A stretch of DNA of 64,000 nt from positions 372,001-436,000 of the forward strand of contig CAWIED010000002.1 of the NCBI GenBank assembly GCA_963835085.1, written 5' to 3'. The stretch is from JBDIAG01 sp963835085. GTDB lineage: Bacteria; Actinomycetota; Actinomycetes; Actinomycetales; CAWJMD01. Under the pieces are notes generated by a model. It searched no databases, was not told the DNA's origin, and saw only the letters and a list, made by a program, of their open reading frames with translations. A program made the position numbers and the translations under genes. Below are positions 49,891-57,886 of this stretch, piece after piece. Numbering within the stretch: the stretch's first letter is position 1; each line of letters begins with the position of its first letter.

Positions 49891-50769
49891 AGGACCGCCG
49901 CTCGCCCAAGCCGCGGGAGTGATACCAAGGCAACGCCCGGGATTGCTAGCCTGCGCCGTCACCCCAGAGTAGTAGTCGTGGGTGAACCCTGACGAGTTGT
50001 TGTAGATGGAATTCGGGATTGGGTGCGCTGCGGTCTCGTCCTGTTGGACGTAGCCCTTGTGCGTGCGGCAGTTCACGGACGTGCCCGGCTGGTGATTGTC
50101 GACCATGGGCTTCGGCGCGGTACCCCCCGCGTCGTAGTAGAAAGTAATCGCATGACCCCATTCATGCTTGAGTATGTTACGGCTCCCGTAGTCGAGTTGC
50201 TGCATCTGGATCTCGGAGAAGGTCGGGTTCGTACCCATGGGCCATGTCAGACCTCCGGCGTGCGCGATGTTGTCCGACTTCATCGCCCCCCAGTCCCATC
50301 CGTATGACTGCCAGAAAACGATGTATGAGTCGTATCCTGGGTCCTGATCGGGTTTCGTCGTCCACGGAGTCGGTGTCCATCCGCCATAGCCGTCTGGGGC
50401 AAGCGTCTGGCTGTCCAGCGGCTTGCTGACGGTTTTGATAGTGACAGTTGGGTGCTCCTTGCCGCTGGTGAGTGCAGGGACATCTGTATTCACAAATCCG
50501 GTTGCACTGCTTTTGATACCCTTGACCTCATCCGGGACCAGGCTCCCTACAAGTCGGTGGGAAACGCCGGATGACTGGTAAGTGAGGTCCGTGTACAGAT
50601 ACACGATGACTTCGATCTTCCAGGACGGTGCGGCTGTTACCGCCTGCGCCGGTACCGTCAGGCCAAGCAGCGATAACACGAGGGTGAGGAGTGCGGCCAG
50701 ACTGACTGATGATAACAATCTTGGACCGGCCCTCCTGTCGCCAGGAGAATAGTTTTTGTCGTCATCCAT
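49876..50769 (-). CDS. Secreted metalloprotease-like protein (HEWGH)
   Basis: 297 residues. Basic N-terminus and hydrophobic stretch SLAALLTLVLSLLGLTVPA with cleavage near AQA-V: signal peptide. HExxH zinc motif in RNILKHEWGHAITFYYD; a later THDYYSG might supply a third ligand. The rest is beta-rich with many Trp and Tyr (WTPTPWTTKPDQDPGYDSYI). I do not recognise the family; HExxH in an exported protein makes a zinc peptidase likely. C-terminus short and Ala/Gly-rich. Stands alone. Confidence 0.68.
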   Translation of the reverse strand: MDDDKNYSPGDRRAGPRLLSSVSLAALLTLVLSLLGLTVPAQAVTAAPSWKIEVIVYLYTDLTYQSSGVSHRLVGSLVPDEVKGIKSSATGFVNTDVPALTSGKEHPTVTIKTVSKPLDSQTLAPDGYGGWTPTPWTTKPDQDPGYDSYIVFWQSYGWDWGAMKSDNIAHAGGLTWPMGTNPTFSEIQMQQLDYGSRNILKHEWGHAITFYYDAGGTAPKPMVDNHQPGTSVNCRTHKGYVQQDETAAHPIPNSIYNNSSGFTHDYYSGVTAQASNPGRCLGITPAAWASGGPVTER

Positions 50770-50961
50770 GAAAGACTCCTTCTGCTGAGTAGAATCACTA
50801 CTGCCGCTCCACGAATTGTCTACTTGCTAATCGTCGGAGAAAGCGCCTGCAGTGGAAACCTGAGAGGTGGGAGGATCTGCCCTCGGCTTTTTCCATAGCG
50901 GTGAAGACGGAGATACCATCTTTCAAAGTGATTACAAGCTTGTGATCAGTTGTTTTTCGTG

Positions 50962-51750
50962 TCAGCTCCCGATGGGGTTGGCCCATCCGAGGTAGGGGTT
51001 GCTGAGGTAACCGAGGACTGGGTATTGCTTCACTGGGAGGCGATTACCGACATAGCCCAAGGTGCCGATCTCCTGGCCGTTGCCGATGCTGACTGCGACG
51101 TGTCCGAAGCCATTGCCGCCGCCGTAGTAGACGAGGGCGCCGGCAGGCGGGTTCGCGTCGGTGTGGATTCGACCGTTGGACCGCTGCCACTGGTAGTCCG
51201 CGATGGCGCTGGGAAATCGGAAGGTGAAGCCCTCGGCCTGTTCGACAAACTGCTCGCAGTATCCGGACCAGGGGTGCTTGAAGTAATCGCTCCAGGTCGG
51301 GTCCGGGGAATGCGCCTCGGAGATCGCCCAGGTCGCGGCCCGCTGCATCTGCGATGAGGGGCCCGGCGAGGGTGCACTGCAGTCACCGGTACCGGGGGCG
51401 TAGCTGTTGAACGAGGGTGTGTTGGTCAAGGTGTCGGAGATGGCACCGACGACGCCGTTCGCGAGTTGGACGCGGTCCCAGGTGGCGTTGCCGTTCACGT
51501 TCGTGCCGTTCTGCCACTGGCAGATCAGGGTAAAGGTGGCGCCGTTGGGCGCTGCGGCGACGACGCCGTAGTTGGTGCCGGGGCCGCTGCGAACGTTGAC
51601 GGCTGCGGTGGTGTGGTAGATGCCGGCGGCGGTCGCTGGGCTGGCCGTGCCAACCAACGTCCCGGTGGCAGCGGCGGCAACAACCAGGCCGGCCATTGCG
51701 CGGCGCAGCCGCGCCTGACGTGGGGAGCCGGTGTCAGTTCGTGGGACCAT
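50962..51750 (-). CDS. Secreted SH3b-CHAP-like cell-wall amidase
   Basis: 262 residues from ATG 51750 (GGAGGACATC before). Signal peptide AMAGLVVAAAATGTLVGTAS cut near ATA-A. An SH3_3 domain follows (AAVNVRSGPGTNYGVVAAAP to IS). The C-terminal half has the Cys-His pattern of CHAP/NlpC peptidases: WSGYCEQFVEQAEGF and GALVYYGGGNGFGHVAVSIG. Such proteins cut peptidoglycan peptides or amide bonds in wall remodelling. Not part of a clear operon. Confidence 0.8.
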   Translation of the reverse strand: MVPRTDTGSPRQARLRRAMAGLVVAAAATGTLVGTASPATAAGIYHTTAAVNVRSGPGTNYGVVAAAPNGATFTLICQWQNGTNVNGNATWDRVQLANGVVGAISDTLTNTPSFNSYAPGTGDCSAPSPGPSSQMQRAATWAISEAHSPDPTWSDYFKHPWSGYCEQFVEQAEGFTFRFPSAIADYQWQRSNGRIHTDANPPAGALVYYGGGNGFGHVAVSIGNGQEIGTLGYVGNRLPVKQYPVLGYLSNPYLGWANPIGS

Positions 51751-52360
51751 GATGTCCTCCAGTGAGTCGGCTTGCGAAGGGGGCTGACGCCGTTGAAGCG
51801 GTGAGTGTGGTCGACGTCGCAAGTCGAGCAACTACGGCAGCTGTAGTCGCGCGCCGGATTGTTGAGAACCTCATGAGTCGCCCTCCTGATCGTTCGGCTG
51901 GGTCCCTATGACCCGCGCCAGGCACTTATTCTCGAGTTCACCTACGGTTGGGTCATGTCCCTGCTTCTCGGGACAGGTATCCGAGCTCCCCACGTGTCAG
52001 GCTTAGATTTTCGTGATCGGTGAGCCTGGAGGTTCGAATAGGGTGGGTCGATCGCGGCAAGCGAGGTTCTGGAGGGCATGCCTGACCTGGCCGATCTGCA
52101 CTAGATCGAGGCCGACGGGTTCAACCCACCAAAGCGAGCGACGGGCGGGCAGGCCACGGGTCGTCTTGGTCCACACTGACGAATCGGTTGCCCTCGACAG
52201 GTACGGCACCGGCCGTCACATCACCCTGTTCGAGCGCGGTACTCCGATTCTGCATATCCTCTCGTCCGGTACCTGCACCTGCCCGGTCGCGCTGGTGACC
52301 GGTTCAAGGCGAATCCGACCGTGGGCAACATTCCCATCTCGGATCGTTTATGGCGGGCTG
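51751..52360. other. Non-coding stretch
   Basis: A small hairpin (TGTCCC at 51956-51961, GGGACA at 51970-51975) is the only structure seen. No frame with family resemblance was found. Confidence 0.4.
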
Positions 52361-53074
52361 TTACCGCGTGCGGCCAGGATTTCGGTGGGGCATATCGACG
52401 TGTCCGTCTTGGATGACGTGTTGCAAGGTTTCGTAGGCGTTGTAGGTGGGCCGGCCCAGTGACCGGTAGGTGCTGGCGGCCCGTTTGAGGTAGGTGTCGA
52501 CGGTTGAGGTGGCCGCTGGCGGGTCGAGCAGGCGGCCGATGTCCTGGCGGCCGACGCCTTGGGCGAGGAGTTCGAAGACCTCTTGTTCACGGGGGGCGAG
52601 GTGCCCGACCAGGTTCGGGTCAGTGAGCAGAATATGGGCCACGCGACTGGAGACGATGGGTTCACCGGTGCGGGCGGTCCGGATGGCCTGAATCAGGTGA
52701 GCGTCGGCGTCGGATTTGAGGACGAGTCCGACCGCACCGGCGGCGATGGCCCGCCGGACGGGGACCGGGCGGACTTCGGCAGTGAAAATGAGTACCTGCG
52801 GACCGGCCGCCAGGAGGGTCTGGACGTTGCGAGTGGGATCGGACTCCTCCCCAGCCTCAGGTACGCCCAGGTCGAGGTCGAGCAGGACGACGTCCGCGGT
52901 CCCACCGTCGTTGTCGAGCAGTTCGCTGACCGTGGCGGCGGCGGCGATCACCGTGATCCAGGGCGCGAGCTCCCGTACCGTCCACCGGATTCCGCTGATC
53001 GTACTTGGGTGATCATCGACAGCCGCGAGCCGCAAAGGCAGGTCGGTGGAAGCATCCGGTTCGGGTGTTGTCAC
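52361..53074 (-). CDS. LuxR-type response regulator
   Basis: 237 residues from GTG 53074. Receiver domain: D20-D21 in LAAVDDHPS, phosphoacceptor D66 in VVLLDLDLG, K120 in GLVLKSDAD. C-terminal HTH: LAPREQEVFELLAQGVGRQD, IGRLLDPPAATSTVDTYLKR. The insertion DPPAATS in the recognition region is unusual for LuxR. Encoded directly after its kinase (4-bp gap) and no doubt its partner. Target genes unknown. Confidence 0.86.
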   Translation of the reverse strand: MTTPEPDASTDLPLRLAAVDDHPSTISGIRWTVRELAPWITVIAAAATVSELLDNDGGTADVVLLDLDLGVPEAGEESDPTRNVQTLLAAGPQVLIFTAEVRPVPVRRAIAAGAVGLVLKSDADAHLIQAIRTARTGEPIVSSRVAHILLTDPNLVGHLAPREQEVFELLAQGVGRQDIGRLLDPPAATSTVDTYLKRAASTYRSLGRPTYNAYETLQHVIQDGHVDMPHRNPGRTR

Positions 53075-53078
53075 CGGA

Positions 53079-55382
53079 TCAGCTAACCGGATCGATTGGC
53101 TGATCGGTAGTCCCCATGTGGGGTGACCTCGCCGCACTGACCGTGAGGCGAACCAGCAGGAAGGGCCGCTCGGCCACAACGGTGGCACCGATGGCCTCGG
53201 CGACCGACGCCACGGCCTGGTCCTTCGGCGCGGGCGCGACGAGCAGGCTGACCGACACCTTTCCCGGGTCCACGTGGGACATGGTCAGCACGGTCCGCTC
53301 GGGTGGACCGTCCGGGCGGTCGAGAGCTGCAGTGAATAGTCGGGAGACCAGACCATCAGGGAGCCGCGGGGCGACCTCGGGGTCGGCGTTGATCTCCACA
53401 ACCTGCCCGGCTGCCCGGGTCTCGGCGATGAGTCTGCGAGCGTCCTCGTCCAGACATGCGCCCAGGAGAATGTCGTCCCGGACCGCTGCTTCGAGCACTG
53501 CCGCTAGTCGCCGGACTGCCGGATCCGTCGGATCAAGGTCACCATGGGCTACCAGAGTGAGGAAAGGCAGCACCCACGCCTGGACACGGCCCAGTCGGTC
53601 GGCGATCACCCGTTGGCCGATGGTGAACTGGGCCCGGACAGTGTCTGACTGCCGTTCCATTTCTTCTGCCCACAGGACGTTCCGGCTCATCCGGTCGATG
53701 GTGATCCGGGCTGCGAGAACCCCGGCCACCGCGATCAGAGTCGACATGACCGCCGGGAGCCCCTGTTCGATGGCGGCCCACCCTGGATCCATTCGATGCA
53801 CCATCGCGGCCGCTGCCGCGGTGGCCACGACCGCGCCGGTGATCGATTCCCAGAGCGGGCGGAAGAACGCCAACAACCCCAGTGCGGGCCCTCCGGCGCC
53901 TGCGGCGAAGTAGGCAACCGCCACGTCATCGACGGCCTGGAGTTCCCATCCTCCGGCGATAGCGGCCGCCACCGCGGTCACGATCAACGCCAGCGACATC
54001 CAGCCGGGTATCGACCGGCTCCGGCTCCACAGCAGCGCTCCCAGGGTGATCACCGCGGCCGCGCCAACGGCGAGCAGCGCGGCCAACGGATCAGCCAGCC
54101 GCGGCCAGTTCAGTCCGCCCTGGACAAGCACGAACACCACCATCGGGGCCACCCCACCCGTAATCATTCGCATCCGGGTACCTGCCAGATCGGCGAGTCG
54201 TTGGGAAGCGTCGAGGGACGCCTCCTGCGCGATCTTCCAGGTGATCCGCACGGTGGTCCCCACCCCCAGAGCAGAGGTAACAACCGCGGTGCCGCCGATG
54301 TCGGCTATCCGTTCTATGATTGAACTGCGGTACCCGAACGGGCCGGTTACCAGCTTTGGGTCGAACCCGAGACCCTCGTCAGTGACCTGGACCTGCACCC
54401 CACCCGGCAAGGACCGGACCATGACTACGGCGTCGGTCACACCGGCGTGGCGCTGCACATTGCGCAGCGCCTCACCCACCGCCCCGGCGATCGCCGATGC
54501 CACAGGCTCGGGGAGTACAGGTTCCCCCGACACCCGCACGCACACCGTCAGCGGCGACCTTGCCACCAGCTCGTCCAACGCGCCGCGCAGATCACCGATC
54601 GACAGGCCCGCCAGCGCCGAATACTCTTCGGCGAGCACCGTGCATGCCTGCCCGGTGAGATCGCGGACCCTCACCGGGTCGATCGCCCCGGGCGGGAGGG
54701 CCACTGTCCGCAGCGCATGGATCACTTCGTCATGCAACAGCCGCGCCACCGCCCGCCGCTGACGGTCGCCGGCCCGGGCCGTCTCGGTCAGCGCGTGGGA
54801 CCTATTACGGGCCCGGGTGGCCTCATCCGACATCTCGGCGGTCCGACGCCACGCCGGAATGGCGACCAGCACCATCACCGCGAACACGACGTAGCAGGAC
54901 AGGTCGGAGATCGCGGCCTGCACCCCATGCCCAGGTCCGGTGGCCGAAGATAGCCGCAGACCCGCGTACCCGGTCAGCAGCACCGCTAACACCGGTGCCG
55001 CGCGGGACAACGGCAATCCGACACACACCAGAATGCACACGGGGATCATCAACTGCCACGCCCACCACACCTCGGGCAATGACGACGCGGAGGGAGCGGC
55101 CCAAGCGAACACCAATTGCGCGCCGGCAACCGCGACGACCGTGACGTACACCAGGGTGGGACCAAGATACCCGAACAGGATCAGCACCGCCGAACAGGCC
55201 AGAGCGCCCGACGCCACGACGATCGCGGCCCGGCCGATACCACCGGACGCGCCGAATGCTTGTGACAGCCACTGGGACGAGACCGCGACGTCGTTGACAA
55301 CTATCAGCCCGAACACCACCGTTAGGGCCCGCTCGAACGACCGCGTCCAGGTGCGCCCCTGAGCGTGGACCGTCATCGGCAT
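53079..55382 (-). CDS. Sensor histidine kinase with kinase core between two membrane blocks
   Basis: About 767 residues (start at ATG 55382 or 55376). Five to six helices (20-175) are followed by a HisKA_3 core: H217 in VARLLHDEVIHALRT, N308 in EALRNVQRHAG, G1 box TDEGLGFD (335-341), G2 around GFGYRS. After residue 400 comes a second block of five to six helices (VAPMVVFVLVQGG to TLIAVAGVLAARI) and then a further cytosolic part (AQFTIGQRVIADRLGRVQAW) of about 170 residues. The tail resembles a second, degenerate DHp/ATPase unit without its own catalytic motifs. Likely a fused double kinase. Confidence 0.83.
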   Translation of the reverse strand: MPMTVHAQGRTWTRSFERALTVVFGLIVVNDVAVSSQWLSQAFGASGGIGRAAIVVASGALACSAVLILFGYLGPTLVYVTVVAVAGAQLVFAWAAPSASSLPEVWWAWQLMIPVCILVCVGLPLSRAAPVLAVLLTGYAGLRLSSATGPGHGVQAAISDLSCYVVFAVMVLVAIPAWRRTAEMSDEATRARNRSHALTETARAGDRQRRAVARLLHDEVIHALRTVALPPGAIDPVRVRDLTGQACTVLAEEYSALAGLSIGDLRGALDELVARSPLTVCVRVSGEPVLPEPVASAIAGAVGEALRNVQRHAGVTDAVVMVRSLPGGVQVQVTDEGLGFDPKLVTGPFGYRSSIIERIADIGGTAVVTSALGVGTTVRITWKIAQEASLDASQRLADLAGTRMRMITGGVAPMVVFVLVQGGLNWPRLADPLAALLAVGAAAVITLGALLWSRSRSIPGWMSLALIVTAVAAAIAGGWELQAVDDVAVAYFAAGAGGPALGLLAFFRPLWESITGAVVATAAAAAMVHRMDPGWAAIEQGLPAVMSTLIAVAGVLAARITIDRMSRNVLWAEEMERQSDTVRAQFTIGQRVIADRLGRVQAWVLPFLTLVAHGDLDPTDPAVRRLAAVLEAAVRDDILLGACLDEDARRLIAETRAAGQVVEINADPEVAPRLPDGLVSRLFTAALDRPDGPPERTVLTMSHVDPGKVSVSLLVAPAPKDQAVASVAEAIGATVVAERPFLLVRLTVSAARSPHMGTTDQPIDPVS

Positions 55383-55583
55383 TGTTGCGCGTGAATGCCG
55401 GTCCTGCAGCCCGAGCGCCGCCAGGAGAGCTACATGAGGCCAAGACCAGGTTCCGCGTATCACAGACCACCGATCCGGAGGTCCTGCCCGCGTAGGACTC
55501 CCCCGGCCGCGAGGGCCAGGGGACTTCTGCCTGGCCTGATCTTGGCCACTGACATTCCTCATTTGAACAAATCCTGTTTCGCT

Positions 55584-56692
55584 CTAGCCTCCATGGCTCC
55601 ATGGGTGTCTCGTCGCCTCAGCGATCGCACCGGTGGCCCTGGTAAGCCTGGCACAGCCAGCATCGACCCCCCGATACCCTGGCCGGGTCTGGTTGGCGCC
55701 GTCCTTGACAACGCGGTTCATGGCAAGGAGCGTGGATCCATAGCCGCGTGCCGACGCGATGGCAGCCCAGTAGCTCGTCCACGCGAGTAGTACGAGCACA
55801 ACCAAAGGAACGCCCCACGGCAGCAAGCGGTGTGGCCACGCAACTTGCCACAGCAACGGGACTGAAGCCATAGACAGCGCCACGAATATAAGCACAAGCA
55901 GCGCGTACTTGTCGAGGCGGTCTCTGAACTGGTCGTGCTGGGTCATCAGACGTGTGGGAATCGCGTTGTAGTTCTCCATTGCGAAGCGCTCCAGAGCCTC
56001 GCCTTTCAGTCGCAGTTGTTCCTCCGACGAGCGCAGTACATTCCCGAGCCGCGTAGGCAGGATGCGTGTCATCTCGGCGGGATAGTCCAACTGCCGATCA
56101 TGCGCCCGGTAGAAGCGCGCCGCGATACCCGGGTTGCCCTTCTTCCGCCAGTCGATGGCGTTGGCCGCCTTGATCACCGCAGGGTCGGTCTGCTGCCGAT
56201 CCTTCTTGGGAACGTGCAACTGCTCGTTCCCAAACCTGAACATGCCGTGGGTCCTCGCCGGGCGCTGACTTGAACAGTTCGCTCTCTAGATCGATGGCCA
56301 GTCGTCGCAGGGCCTGGGCACGCTTGGCCTCCCGACTGACTCGCCACTCTACCAGCCGCCCGGTCAGGCGACCGGCCCCCAGTAGCCTTCTAACAGGCGG
56401 ATAATCCCGAACGAGAACGCTTGCGTCACCATCGTGGTCAGGACGAGGCCGAACAGCAGGATGATGAGAATGCCCCATGACTGAGGGTTGGCGAGTTTGC
56501 CCACTGGCTTTGCCACGTCAAGATCGTTGTCGCTGCGCATCTGCACCAAGAGTGACCCAACTCCGATGAGCATGGCGGCAGGCGACCAGGCGCTGACCAC
56601 AACTGCTCCAGGACGCGGGAGATGAGTTCACTGAGCCCAAGCGGCTCCTTTGACGGTCCACCGTCCGCCCCCGAACTCTCGGTCCCAGCCAT
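55584..56692 (-). pseudogene. Membrane protein with at least three frameshifts
   Basis: Pieces in order on the minus strand: MAGTESSGADGGPSKEPLGL and SELISRVLEQLW; then VSAWSPAAMLIGVGSLLVQM and WGILIILLFGLVLTTMV; then LVEWRVSREAKRAQALRRLA; then MFRFGNEQLHVPKKDRQQTD to LLVLIFVALSMASVPLLWQV. Each switch is one base. Together they form one protein of about 360 residues with three or four helices and a coiled middle. Family not recognised. Confidence 0.6.
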
Positions 56693-56700
56693 GGGCCGAT

Positions 56701-57253
56701 TCTTGCAAGCAGCGCTCCACGACGGTGACGGCACGCCGAACCGCGGTTGTAGGCAATCAGTCAGACGGTCACTTTCCATGTGCTGTTGCGCGTCGGGGTT
56801 CGTTGCTCGCGGCCAGAGCGATCAGCTGGCTAGGTGAGCAAAGAGTGGCTCGTGATCCGAGGAGTCGCGTGTGCCTGTAGACGACTGCGGCCCCGGGATT
56901 CGCTTGTGCGTGCCGGACAGACCCCAGTTCCTTCACCCGTGCTCGCCGTACACCAACGTGATTGCGCTCAACCAACTACGTCCGGCCCCCGGCCCCCCGC
57001 CAACCAGGAGCACTCCGGGGACCGGAACGCCTACTTCTTGCGCCGAGACTCTTGGCGCGTGACTCGCTGAGGAACTCTTCCGATGAGTTCCTGCACCAGC
57101 ATTGCCACTGTCAGCCACGAAACCAGATGGACCAGTTCCGTCAGTGCTGCCTCCATGTTCACCACATCCCTTCCACCTCGTCCCGAAGGACTTGGTGGAA
57201 CGCTGGCTAAGACCAGCGCCCAAGGTGCTCGGGGCGCCTAGGGAGAGGGTTGA
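56701..57253. other. Stretch without a supported gene
   Basis: No convincing frame on either strand; codon use is irregular. It lies between a dead membrane-protein gene and an IS110 relic. Confidence 0.4.
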
Positions 57254-57720
57254 CTATTCGGAAACCCGAGCAACCCCAATGTACTCGGTCAATTGGTCGT
57301 AGATCACATCATGCCACGGGGCGATGGCTCTCTTGAGGCAGCGCAGGATGTCCTTTCTTGGTCTTGCCGGCGGTGTGAGTGGCGGCGTAGGCCTTGGTGC
57401 GCGGGTCGGTGGACAGGCGCACGAGCGCGATCTGGTGCAGCGCCCAGTTGCCCTGTCGATCACGGCCTCTGTTGGGGCAGCGCCCAGATCGTTCCCGGAG
57501 CTGGCCGGGATTGGAGGGCGCCGCAGAGCGCGGCGAAGGAGGCTTCGGAGTGTAGCCGGGTGGGGTTGTCGCCGCGGTGATCAGCAAGGTCGCGGTAGTG
57601 AGCACGCCGAAGCCCTTGGTGGCAAATATCGCGGGTGCGACCTGGGTGGTCACCTCGCGCGGCTCGACGTCGATCTCGGTGATCTCCGCAGTGAAGGTCC
57701 GGTGACGTCAACTTTCGATC
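57254..57720 (-). mobile_element. IS110-family transposase, C-terminal relic
   Basis: Fragments in different frames match the end of IS110/IS1111 transposases (Transposase_20): PTRLHSEASFAALCGA, then GDRQGNWALHQIALVRLS plus TDPRTKAYAATHTAGKTKKG, then KDILRCLKRAIA. The catalytic DEDD domain is missing. A scar of transposition next to the nuclease-VWA gene. Confidence 0.72.
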
Positions 57721-57886
57721 GCCAAGAGGGGTCAGTCTTCGGCCGTCGTTGACATGCACGTCGTTCAAGTACGGATCGAGGCGTTCGTCCGCAGTAGGGC
57801 GAGCTTGACTCTGGAGCAGGCGCGCTGTGATTTGCCGATGGGCTTTGACGCGAATTGGATCCGACGCGACCCTTCGGAAGGCCATA

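Noticed and set aside
52013..52462. 149-codon plus-strand frame before the response regulator
   Set aside because: Irregular codon use, overlaps the end of the response regulator on the other strand and matches no family.
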